Below are positions 4,634-14,426 of a stretch of 25,983 nt of DNA, piece by piece. This DNA is from a virus. Positions within the stretch are counted from its first letter, which is position 1. Each line of letters opens with the position of its first letter. Below the pieces are notes generated by a model. It was not told where the DNA came from. It worked only from the letters and a program-made list of their open reading frames with translations, and searched no databases. The stretch lies in the IMG/VR virus record IMGVR_UViG_3300042691_040393, positions 1 to 25,983 of that record; one strand, given 5' to 3'. Made by a program: the position numbers and the translations under genes.

Positions 4634-6550
4634 ATGTCCTTAGTAAATTTCACCAATCTAGATTTTGATCAGATTAAAATTTCAATTAGAGATTACCTGA
4701 GGGCAAACTCTAATTTTACAGATTATGACTTTGAAGGTTCTAATCTCTCTACCATCATAGATGTACTGGCATATAATACTTACATTGCATCATACAATGC
4801 AAATATGGTTAGCAATGAAGTTTTTATTGATTCAGCAACACTCAGAGAAAATGTAGTATCATTAGCAAAAAATATTGGATATTTACCAAAATCAAGAACA
4901 TCGGCAAAGGCAGTTATAAGTTTCTTTGTGGATTTATCGAATAGTACGAAAATCCCAAAATACTTAACTCTAAAAAAAGGAGTAGTATGTACATCTCCAA
5001 TAAACATATATTCAGAAAGCTATACTTTTTGTATATTGGATGACATAACTGTTCCTGTAGTCAATAATGTCGCACTATTTGAAGATATAACCATATACGA
5101 AGGAACCTATATGGTTTCTAATTTCTTGGTCGATTCTTTGAATCCAAATCAAAAATTTATTTTAAATAATGCGAATATTGATAGTTCTACAATAAGTGTT
5201 ACAGTAAGAGATTCTCAACAAAGTTCAGTAAGAAGACCATTTGTATTTTCTCAGAACATTATTGGGATTAACGAAAATTCAAAAATATATTTTTTACAAG
5301 AAGTAGAAGACGAAAGATATGAACTAATTTTTGGCGATGGAATATTTGGACAAAAATTAGAATCTGGAAATGTAATAGAGGTTTCATATTTAATTTCAAA
5401 TGGAGATGCAGCAAATAGAATTTCTACATTCAATTTTATAGGAAAAATTACAGATGATACTAATTCTGTTTTGACTGGTGAAGTATCGTTGGTAACTACA
5501 AATGTCATCTCTGATGGTGGCCTAGAAAAGGAATCAATTAGCTCAATTAAAAAATATGCCCCAAGATTATATTCTGCATATAATAGAGCAGTAACTTCAT
5601 CAGATTATGAATCAATCATAGCAAAAATATACCCAGAAACAGAATCTGTGTGTGCATATGGAGGCGAAGAGTTAGATCCACCACAATATGGTAAAGTTTT
5701 TATAGCAATAAAACCAAAGTATAATGGTACTTTTTTATCAAACACAATAAAAAATAATATACTAAATGAATTGAAAAAATATAGTGTTGCTGGAATTTTG
5801 CCTCAAATTATTGATTTAAAATATCTTTACATAGAAACAGACTCTGATGTATATTATAACAAAAATTTAACCTCCAATGTGAGCGATATATCAACACAAA
5901 TTACACAAAATATAACACTATATTCAAAATCAAATGACCTAAATCAATATGGATCAAAATTTAAATATAGCAAGTATCAGAAATTAATTGATGACAGTAA
6001 CTCAGCAATAACATCAAATATCACTAGAATTAAAATCAGAAGAGATCTTTCTGTTAGTCTATATCAACAAGCAATTTATGAAATATGTTTTGGTAATTCA
6101 TTTTTTATTAAAAACTGTGATGGATATAATATTCAAAGTTCTGGATTCAAAATAAGTGATTTTTCGGATACTGTTTATATTTCTGATATTCCAAGTCAAA
6201 CTAATGAAGAAATAGGAGAGTTGATTCTATTCAAATTACTTGGCCCTCAAGAACCACGGGTATTGAGGAGAAATATAGGTACAGTAAATTATAAGAAGGG
6301 AGAAATAATTACTTCTGTATTAAATATAATTTCTACTGACAAAAATATGGGAGGAAATCCAATTATACAAATATCAGCGACACCAAAATCAAATGATGTG
6401 ATTGGATTGCAGGACTTATATTTACAACTAGATATTAATAATGTGAAAATAGCAATGATTCCTGACCAGATATCATCGAGTGAAGATATATCTGGATCTC
6501 GTTATATTATATCATCCAGCTACACAGAAAATAATCTAGTAAGAAAGTAA
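4634..6550 (+). CDS. 6: Baseplate wedge subunit gp6 (baseplate J-like)
   Basis: ATG 4634 directly follows the gp25 stop, and TAA is at 6548-6550. The length of 638 residues is close to the 660 of T4 gp6. The N-terminal part (about 45-80) has YNTYIASYNANMVSNEVF followed by LRENVVSLAKNIGYLPKSRT, a signature of the gp6/baseplate J group. A second block, FGDGIFGQKLESGNVIEVSY (about 233-253), and SDYESIIAKIYPETESV (about 325-342) are also typical. In T4, gp6 dimers join neighbouring wedges into a ring around the hub. The stop overlaps the next start by one base (TAATG), so the wedge genes form one translational unit. Codons are AT-rich (ATA, AGA, TTA). Confidence 0.93.
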   Translation: MSLVNFTNLDFDQIKISIRDYLRANSNFTDYDFEGSNLSTIIDVLAYNTYIASYNANMVSNEVFIDSATLRENVVSLAKNIGYLPKSRTSAKAVISFFVDLSNSTKIPKYLTLKKGVVCTSPINIYSESYTFCILDDITVPVVNNVALFEDITIYEGTYMVSNFLVDSLNPNQKFILNNANIDSSTISVTVRDSQQSSVRRPFVFSQNIIGINENSKIYFLQEVEDERYELIFGDGIFGQKLESGNVIEVSYLISNGDAANRISTFNFIGKITDDTNSVLTGEVSLVTTNVISDGGLEKESISSIKKYAPRLYSAYNRAVTSSDYESIIAKIYPETESVCAYGGEELDPPQYGKVFIAIKPKYNGTFLSNTIKNNILNELKKYSVAGILPQIIDLKYLYIETDSDVYYNKNLTSNVSDISTQITQNITLYSKSNDLNQYGSKFKYSKYQKLIDDSNSAITSNITRIKIRRDLSVSLYQQAIYEICFGNSFFIKNCDGYNIQSSGFKISDFSDTVYISDIPSQTNEEIGELILFKLLGPQEPRVLRRNIGTVNYKKGEIITSVLNIISTDKNMGGNPIIQISATPKSNDVIGLQDLYLQLDINNVKIAMIPDQISSSEDISGSRYIISSSYTENNLVRK

Positions 6551-9500
6551 TGACAACTAAAAGAGTTAATATTTCATCCATAATAGAAACCCAATTTCCT
6601 CTTTTTATAAGAGAGGAATATCCACTAATAACTCAATTCGTATCTGAATACTATAAATCTTTGGACAACCAAGGACTAACTTACGATATTTTGCAAAATA
6701 TCGATCAATATGTAAAACTAGATCATATTACTAATTTAATTGAATTTACTAAGCTTTCTTCTGATTTGGATTTTATATCCACTGAAATTTCAGTATCTTC
6801 TACCGATGGATTTCCAGAAAATAATGGATTGATAAAAATAAACAATGAGGTAATATACTATAAGTCCAAAAATTCAACCACATTTTTAGATTGTATTCGA
6901 GGATTTAGTGGTGTAACTTCTTTTAACAGCTCAACTACTTCGGACCAACTTGTATTTTCTGAATCTAGTTCACAAGAACATAAAACAAACTCAACTGTAC
7001 AAAATTTAAGTATTTTATTTTTAAAAGAATTTTTTACAAAAATAAAGAAACAATTCATACCTGGACTAGAAAATAGAACTTTTTATAGTGATGGTGCGAA
7101 AAAAATAAACGAAAAGAATTTTATCATTCATTCCAAAGATTTTTATTCATCTAAGGGAACAAATAATTCATTTCAAATACTTTTTAAGGCAATATATGGA
7201 GATCCAGCCACAGTAATAAAACCAAGAGACTTTCTAATCAAGCCATCTGATGCAAATTATAAAGTAACAAGAGATATTGTAGTAGAGCCTATATTTGGAA
7301 ATCCAATCGATTTACGTAATCGTACATTGTTCCAAAAGCAATCACAAGAATTAAAAGAAACTTTTGCTACTGTAACTGAAGTAGAAGAAATCATAAGAGA
7401 CAATAAAAAATATTATATCATAAGTCTAGACTACGACTATGATAAAGATATAAATGTCGCAGGAAGTATATTTGGGGAATTTTCGATTTATCCAAAGACA
7501 AAATCTTTGGATTATGTCAAATCTAACTCTACGACAATACCAGTAGATTCAACAATAGGATTTCCGAATGAAGGGGAGCTTTTAGTAAAAGATTTTAGTG
7601 GCAATGATATTTTAATTTCTTATAAGTCAAAAAATAATAATCAATTTTTAGGTTGTAATATAACAGAAAATATTAATATAGGCGAAGATATTTGCTTAAA
7701 TGTCTATGCATACTCTATCGTAAATGGGCAGGAAGTAAAAGTTAGAGTTCTTGGTGTCATCAATAATGTCAATATCCCAATAAACAGCAAGTATTATGAA
7801 AAAGAAGACGTTATAAGTTTTAATACTTTAGGGAAAAAGTATAGTGATTTCAAATACAATGATTGGATAGTAAATGTCCCAAATAAACACTTAGTAAGTA
7901 GTTTTAGTAAATTTGGATTGAATCAGATTATAATCTATACCTATGATGCTACTACTATAAATCCATCAGACGAAGTATATATTCAATTTTTCGATTCTAA
8001 TTCCCAAAGATTAAAGGAAGAAATTTTTTCCGTTGTTCAAATATCACAAGATAGGAAATCATTTTATGTTACAAATGACTATAATATAGAAAAAATATAT
8101 TATATAAGAAAAAGAATAAAATTATATAATGACATCATAAGTAATGTCCAAAATGTATATGGTGACAATAAAAATAATGTTTACATTACATCTCAAACTA
8201 TTCCAGATTATATTGACTCAAATATAGAGAAAAGAAATTTTTCTATTGATATTTTTGGACTGTTGCAGTCATTAGAAAAATCTAAAGTTGGTGTTACAAC
8301 AACTTTAAATGATTTCAATCAAGCTATAGAGTTCAGCCAAATTCATGATTATAAAGATGGCGACTCCGTTGTATACATTCAAACACCAGAAACATACACA
8401 CTAATTAACGGCAAAAAAATAAACTTAAACATTTATAAAGGATTAAAAAAAAATAAAGAATATTATGTTAAGAATATATCAAATTACGAAGTAAATTTAT
8501 TTAATAGTAGGTCTGATATTTATTTCTCAAAATATAATTCAATATCTTACAATAGACTATATTCTCCAGTAAATTTAAAGGAAGTATCGTATTCAGAATC
8601 AGACAAAATAAATTTATTATCAAATAATTACTTTTTTCTGTCAAATGATTTTGTAGTATTGTTTGATGATTCGAATAACGTAGAAATTTGGTACTATTCG
8701 TATGAAGACAATCAATGGGAAAAAATTAATGCAGATATTAGTGGATTTTTATACTCACGAAATTTTTTAACCGAATCGAATCAAATAAAAAAATTAAAAA
8801 ACGTAGATTTAATCAAAAAAATATCTTCTCCCCAAATACCAAACATACTACAAGAAACAAAACCGGGAACAACTGGCATTTTAGTTAATGGAGTCGAAAT
8901 ACTAAATTATAAATCTAATGATTTTATCTATTATGGCAGTCTAGAGAAAATAGATATAGTTTCCGGAGGAGAGGAATATGATGTAATAAATATACCTTCA
9001 GTAGAAGTAATAAATGGAATATCAACAGTAACTTCCGCAAAAGTCCACCTAGAAGTTACTGGAAAACTAGAAAAAATTGAAGTTTTAGATGGTGGATTCG
9101 ATTTTATCGAAGAACCAAAAATAAAAATATCAGGAGGAAATGGCATTGGAGCTGAGGCAAAGTGCAATCTAATTCCATTTAATCATGAGGTAGAATTTAT
9201 TCCTTCTATATCATTTGTAAATTTAAGCACTAATGTAATTTCATTTTCTACTTATCATAAATTTAGAGATAATGAAGAAATAATATACCAAACAAATGGA
9301 AACCTTCCTATAGGTGGATTATCAACTTCTTCTACATATGTTGTAACCGTAAATGATGATTATTCCATTAAGTTACACAAAACCAAAAAAGATGCCTTAT
9401 CTGGAATAGCAATTACTTTTACTTCTTATGGTACAGGAACTCAAAAAATAATTGCAAAACAACAAAAATTAAAAATTGGATCTATATCCATAATTAATTC

Positions 9501-12500
9501 TGGAAACAACTACAAGAATAATTATGTATCAATAACAGAATCCGGAATTAATACCCATAGAAACGTAATTGTAGCGAATGATCATGGATATTTAACTGGA
9601 GACATAGTTGAGTATAGTTGCATAGGAACAAACCCAACTGGTCTTACTACATCAAAATATTATGTCAATACACTAAATGAGAATGAATTTAGATTATATC
9701 CAGTTGGAGTTGGATCTACTGTAAAAGATTTTTATTTTAAAACTGATCAATTTTTTGATTTTGTTGACTCTGGAATAGGTACGCATGTTTTTAAACACGA
9801 ACAAATAAAGGTAGAAGTAAATGGCTTGACTGGCATTTCTTCATTTTCAAAACAATTATTTAAACCAAATGTTAGACCAATATTTAGAGGAACTATTACA
9901 AATGCATACTTACAGGATGGTGGAATAGGATATGGTACATCTGAAATTTTAAATTATGAGAGACAACCAACATTTAATTTAAAAATTGGAAAAAATGCCC
10001 AATTAAAAGCAAATATATTGAATGGCACAATAAAAGAAGTATATGTCATTAATTCTGGGTCAGACTATTATTCTGTTCCTGACTTGATAGTTACTGGTTC
10101 CGGAGTTGGTTGTATATTAAGTCCAGAGTTGGAAGATGGAAAAATAAAAAAAGTGATAGTAATAAATGGTGGTTATGGGTATCAACAAAAAAATACAAAT
10201 ATAGAAATAAAAACATACGGAAAAAATTCCGTTTTATTTGCCAAAATTAAATCTTGGCAAATAAACTATGTTTCTAGAATACTCAATTCAAATAATTTAA
10301 AGTCACCTGATGATGGAGTGTTATACTTTGGAGAATACGATAAAATCAAATATTCTCATGCATATTGTCCAAATAAACTACGCCAAAAAATATATTCTAA
10401 ATTTTTGAATAATAAAAATGATACCGTAGTTCGAGCAGACTATGAAAATTCAACATCTACAATAAAATATCATTCTCCTATCATAGGTTGGGCATATGAT
10501 GGAAATCCAATATATGGACCCTATGGATATAGTAATCCAAATATAGTTGGAAACATCAGAAAAATGATATCTGGATATAAACAAAATCCAAAACTACATC
10601 CATCTAGGCCACCAGAAAAAATTAATGGAACTGTTATTTTTCCCATTGGTTCTTTTGTAGAGGATTACATTTATACTGGAAATGGCGATTTGGATGAGTT
10701 TAATGGTAGGTATTGTGTTACTCCTGAATATCCAAATGGAGTATATGCATATTTTGTCACTTTATCCGAAGATGATGACTTTATTCCTGAATTTCCATAT
10801 TTCATAGGAAACCAATACAAATCAACTCCAATAATTCAAAATTTTGATCCCAGATTATCTCAAAATTCTTTTGATTATAACTCTGCAAATTTATTGAGAA
10901 ATACAACTTTATACGCAATTGACTCAGAAAATTCCAGCTACGAGTTTTTGATTAATCCAGCAAAACAAATAAATCAAAATTCAAAGATTACTTCTATTCA
11001 ATATTCTTCATTAGATTCGATTGAAGTGTTGACTCCCGGTGAAGATTACTCTGTTGGGGATATAGTAAAATTTGATAATACTGGAACTAATGGAGAAGGT
11101 GCTAGTGCAATAGTAGACAGAGTAAAAGGAAAAGATGTAGTAAGTATAAAAAATACTAATTATTCAATACTTGATGTTGAACTATCAAAATTAAAAAATT
11201 CAAATACTATAATTGGAATTTGTACTTTACCACATACACTAAAAGATGTTGATTTTGTTTCAATAGTTGGGAATTATGATTATAGATTAGAAAGTAATCT
11301 AAGAATTGATGCTTATGTAGGAGTAAGTTCCAATACATTAACTTTAGTTTCTGGTATATCAAGTGCTTCAACAACAGGAATTATTACCGAGTTTCAAGTT
11401 GTTGGAAATTTAACGTACCCCAATATCATTGAAAATGATTTCTATGACATAGAAGGCGAGACATTAAAAATATTACAAATAAATCAAAATTCTTCTAGTA
11501 TAAAAGTATTAAGGCAGTCTACTGGAATTGCACATACAAATAATACAAAACTTGTAGAATTGACTAGAAAATTTTACTCTAATAATTTTAGTGAATATGT
11601 TACAGAAACAAGAAATAAAGAAATATATTTTAATCCTAACAATTCAGTTGGTTTTGGTACTACATCTGGTTCTACTATACAAGTAAACTATATTGGTATA
11701 GGAAGTACAACTTCACTTATTTCTGCTGGAAACATATACATCCCAAATCATGAATTATTAACAAATACAAAGTTAAAATATTTTACTAATGGTGGTTCTC
11801 CCATTCAAGTATCAAATGGAATAATAACATTTAATTTAGATACAGTAGAATCTTTATATTCAATTAAAATAACTAATAACATTATAGGAATTTCTAGTAC
11901 AAAAGTAGCAATAGGAACACAATCAAATTATGTTGGAATAGGAACAACAAACAATCCATTTTTATACTTTGTTGGGTATGGAACAAGTGATAACCATAGT
12001 TTTGTCACAGATTATCCGACCCAAAAAGCAAAAGTACAAAAAAATACAATTACAGTTTCTACAGCGTCTACTCATGGGTTATTAATAAACGATTTAATCG
12101 ACATATCGGTAATTTCTGGCGTTTCTACCAACATAAAAATACAATATAGTGACAAAAATAGGAGATTAACGTCAAAAGAAAAGGCATTTTCTGGAATAGA
12201 TACTTCTACAAGTATTTTTACTATAAACAATCACAATTATTATACTGGACAACCTTTAATTTATAAGTCTCCATCTCCACCTCCAAATTTAAACGATGAG
12301 TCAATTTATTATGTAAATGTCATTGACGAAGATAGATTCAAAATTTCAAAAACATATTATGATTCATTTGTAGAAAATAAAACTATACAGATAAGCACAT
12401 CTTCTTCTGGTGAGTTTAGACAAATAAACCCACGTATTTCTCTTATAATAGGACAAAAAGTTATTTTTGATCTGTCTGATTCTAGTTTATCTTTCAATGA

Positions 12501-14421
12501 TGGATTTGTTAATGTCCCTGCTTTTACTTTTGACATTTATTATGATCAAAATTGTAACCAAAAATATTATTATAATAATGTTGGAAAATTAGAAGTAATC
12601 AAGGCAGGTAACATAGGGATTGACAGCGGAGCAAGATTGGAATTAACTATATCGGATGAAACTCCAAAATCATTATATTATAAATTGAGTCCGGTATTTA
12701 GTGACGTTTTACCAGATAGTAAAAAAGAAATTTATATTGATAGTTCAGTATATCAATATAATATGTTAAACATATTTGATAGTGATTATTCTGGAATTCA
12801 ATATATTACTGGGATAGGATCAACAACGTTCGAATATCAATTAAATTATTCTCCGGAAATTGGAGAATATAATAATCAGAATGCTAAGTTGAACTACCAC
12901 ACAACTTCCAGAACTACATTAGGTGGAATACAATCAATAAAATTAATCTCTGGAGGGAAATATTATGAAAAATTACCAGGAATAAGTTCAATTACTTCAT
13001 TAAATGGAAAAAATGCTATAATTCTCCCAATAAGTAATTCAATTGGAAAAATAAAATCTACTTATTTAAATGATATTGGATACAATTACTCTATTGATCC
13101 TACAATTAGACCTACAATAACTCTACCTAGAATTGTAAGGATAGATCCATTTTCAACTATTGATAATATAACTTGTACTTTTATAGGAAAAAATTATAAT
13201 TATTCCCCAGAACTAGTTGTAATAGACTCCATTACAAATAATGTAGTAAACGACATAATCTTAGAATTTGATCATATCACTGGAAATGTTTTAATACTCA
13301 AAAATTCAAATGGATTTAATGGTGCTGAGCCAAAAATTATATCAATAAACAATTCAAATGGAATCGGAATACATTCACTATCTTACAATCAGTCTACTAA
13401 AATAGTTACTGCATACTTACAAGAAGAATATACAAATATAAATGAATTTCCAATTTCAATCCAGGATAAAATTTTTATAGAAAATACAGCAATATTGGAA
13501 ACAGATCCAAATTACATAGGTTACAATTCTAGTGACTACAATTATGAATATTTTCAAGTTACTGGAATAACAACTTCTATAGGCGGAAATAGAGCATACG
13601 TTCAGTATGATATGTCGGAATACACAAAAATAGATAAACAAATGGGAACTTTTGATTTTATCGGATCAAAAGGATCAATGGTAACTCAAAATAGTGTTCC
13701 AAAATTTAAATCAACAATTAAAGTGAATTCATATTTAATTGGAGAAAAAGTCAAATTTGACAATTTTGTTGGACAAATTAATAGTTGGAATGAAAAAACT
13801 AATTATGCTAAAATACAAACAACATCAGAAATAAACCTAAGTTCATTATTAGTGGGACAAACTTCTGGATCAATTGGAAAAATAGTAGAAATAATAAATT
13901 TTGAATCTGATTGTAATATTGATTATTATAATATTAGAACTAAAGGTTGGGAGGGCATATCTGGATTCCTGAACTTTAATTCTCAACGTTTACATGATAA
14001 TGATTACTATCAATATTTTTCATATTCGGTAAAATCTAGAATTCCATTGGAAAATTGGAGTGAATTAGTTGATTCATCTGTGCATACAATTGGATTTAAA
14101 AAATTTAGTGATCTGTCTATAGAATCAAAACCTACTGAATTCAGTGGAATATCTTCTACTCAAACTCAAGGTTCTTTTGTAGGAATATCGAATCTAAATA
14201 CCGTTATAGACTTGGAATCTATTAATGATTTTGACCTTGGATTGGAAACAAATGTATTTGAATTAAATAGTAATGTAGTTTCTGATGAAATTACATTCAA
14301 CTCTACAATATTACAGGATTATTCCCAATCTATAGGAAATAGAGCGTTAATAATAGATGATATAAGTAATGAGTTTAATACAAACAAAAAAGCAACTTTT
14401 GTAACTGCCATTAATATTTAA
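6550..14421 (+). CDS. Giant gp7-like baseplate structural protein with YHYH domain, 2623 aa
   Basis: ATG 6550 to TAA 14419-14421. The first 230 residues resemble the C-terminal part of T4 gp7: a helical start (FIREEYPLITQFVSEYYKSL) and, at about 196, DFYSSKGTNNSFQILFKAIY, which I match from memory to a T4 gp7 segment. Together with its place between gp6 and gp8, this suggests the wedge gp7 role. Domains: two GFP...EVIYY-type modules (nt 6793-6915 and 7540-7690); a series of GLxxxxxYYV modules (nt 8341-8525, 9241-9450, 9568-9793, 12223-12426); Gly-Gly/Tyr beta repeats (nt 8960-10210 and 11032 onward); a YHYH domain at about residues 1265-1430 with SPIIGWAYDGNPIYGPYGY and YCVTPEYPNGVYAY; and an IPNH-type module near 11731. 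T4 gp7 is 1032 residues, so this is far larger. Similar very large proteins occur in cyanophages. It has no signal peptide or membrane segment. Confidence 0.8.
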   Translation: MTTKRVNISSIIETQFPLFIREEYPLITQFVSEYYKSLDNQGLTYDILQNIDQYVKLDHITNLIEFTKLSSDLDFISTEISVSSTDGFPENNGLIKINNEVIYYKSKNSTTFLDCIRGFSGVTSFNSSTTSDQLVFSESSSQEHKTNSTVQNLSILFLKEFFTKIKKQFIPGLENRTFYSDGAKKINEKNFIIHSKDFYSSKGTNNSFQILFKAIYGDPATVIKPRDFLIKPSDANYKVTRDIVVEPIFGNPIDLRNRTLFQKQSQELKETFATVTEVEEIIRDNKKYYIISLDYDYDKDINVAGSIFGEFSIYPKTKSLDYVKSNSTTIPVDSTIGFPNEGELLVKDFSGNDILISYKSKNNNQFLGCNITENINIGEDICLNVYAYSIVNGQEVKVRVLGVINNVNIPINSKYYEKEDVISFNTLGKKYSDFKYNDWIVNVPNKHLVSSFSKFGLNQIIIYTYDATTINPSDEVYIQFFDSNSQRLKEEIFSVVQISQDRKSFYVTNDYNIEKIYYIRKRIKLYNDIISNVQNVYGDNKNNVYITSQTIPDYIDSNIEKRNFSIDIFGLLQSLEKSKVGVTTTLNDFNQAIEFSQIHDYKDGDSVVYIQTPETYTLINGKKINLNIYKGLKKNKEYYVKNISNYEVNLFNSRSDIYFSKYNSISYNRLYSPVNLKEVSYSESDKINLLSNNYFFLSNDFVVLFDDSNNVEIWYYSYEDNQWEKINADISGFLYSRNFLTESNQIKKLKNVDLIKKISSPQIPNILQETKPGTTGILVNGVEILNYKSNDFIYYGSLEKIDIVSGGEEYDVINIPSVEVINGISTVTSAKVHLEVTGKLEKIEVLDGGFDFIEEPKIKISGGNGIGAEAKCNLIPFNHEVEFIPSISFVNLSTNVISFSTYHKFRDNEEIIYQTNGNLPIGGLSTSSTYVVTVNDDYSIKLHKTKKDALSGIAITFTSYGTGTQKIIAKQQKLKIGSISIINSGNNYKNNYVSITESGINTHRNVIVANDHGYLTGDIVEYSCIGTNPTGLTTSKYYVNTLNENEFRLYPVGVGSTVKDFYFKTDQFFDFVDSGIGTHVFKHEQIKVEVNGLTGISSFSKQLFKPNVRPIFRGTITNAYLQDGGIGYGTSEILNYERQPTFNLKIGKNAQLKANILNGTIKEVYVINSGSDYYSVPDLIVTGSGVGCILSPELEDGKIKKVIVINGGYGYQQKNTNIEIKTYGKNSVLFAKIKSWQINYVSRILNSNNLKSPDDGVLYFGEYDKIKYSHAYCPNKLRQKIYSKFLNNKNDTVVRADYENSTSTIKYHSPIIGWAYDGNPIYGPYGYSNPNIVGNIRKMISGYKQNPKLHPSRPPEKINGTVIFPIGSFVEDYIYTGNGDLDEFNGRYCVTPEYPNGVYAYFVTLSEDDDFIPEFPYFIGNQYKSTPIIQNFDPRLSQNSFDYNSANLLRNTTLYAIDSENSSYEFLINPAKQINQNSKITSIQYSSLDSIEVLTPGEDYSVGDIVKFDNTGTNGEGASAIVDRVKGKDVVSIKNTNYSILDVELSKLKNSNTIIGICTLPHTLKDVDFVSIVGNYDYRLESNLRIDAYVGVSSNTLTLVSGISSASTTGIITEFQVVGNLTYPNIIENDFYDIEGETLKILQINQNSSSIKVLRQSTGIAHTNNTKLVELTRKFYSNNFSEYVTETRNKEIYFNPNNSVGFGTTSGSTIQVNYIGIGSTTSLISAGNIYIPNHELLTNTKLKYFTNGGSPIQVSNGIITFNLDTVESLYSIKITNNIIGISSTKVAIGTQSNYVGIGTTNNPFLYFVGYGTSDNHSFVTDYPTQKAKVQKNTITVSTASTHGLLINDLIDISVISGVSTNIKIQYSDKNRRLTSKEKAFSGIDTSTSIFTINNHNYYTGQPLIYKSPSPPPNLNDESIYYVNVIDEDRFKISKTYYDSFVENKTIQISTSSSGEFRQINPRISLIIGQKVIFDLSDSSLSFNDGFVNVPAFTFDIYYDQNCNQKYYYNNVGKLEVIKAGNIGIDSGARLELTISDETPKSLYYKLSPVFSDVLPDSKKEIYIDSSVYQYNMLNIFDSDYSGIQYITGIGSTTFEYQLNYSPEIGEYNNQNAKLNYHTTSRTTLGGIQSIKLISGGKYYEKLPGISSITSLNGKNAIILPISNSIGKIKSTYLNDIGYNYSIDPTIRPTITLPRIVRIDPFSTIDNITCTFIGKNYNYSPELVVIDSITNNVVNDIILEFDHITGNVLILKNSNGFNGAEPKIISINNSNGIGIHSLSYNQSTKIVTAYLQEEYTNINEFPISIQDKIFIENTAILETDPNYIGYNSSDYNYEYFQVTGITTSIGGNRAYVQYDMSEYTKIDKQMGTFDFIGSKGSMVTQNSVPKFKSTIKVNSYLIGEKVKFDNFVGQINSWNEKTNYAKIQTTSEINLSSLLVGQTSGSIGKIVEIINFESDCNIDYYNIRTKGWEGISGFLNFNSQRLHDNDYYQYFSYSVKSRIPLENWSELVDSSVHTIGFKKFSDLSIESKPTEFSGISSTQTQGSFVGISNLNTVIDLESINDFDLGLETNVFELNSNVVSDEITFNSTILQDYSQSIGNRALIIDDISNEFNTNKKATFVTAINI

Positions 14422-14426
14422 ATTAA

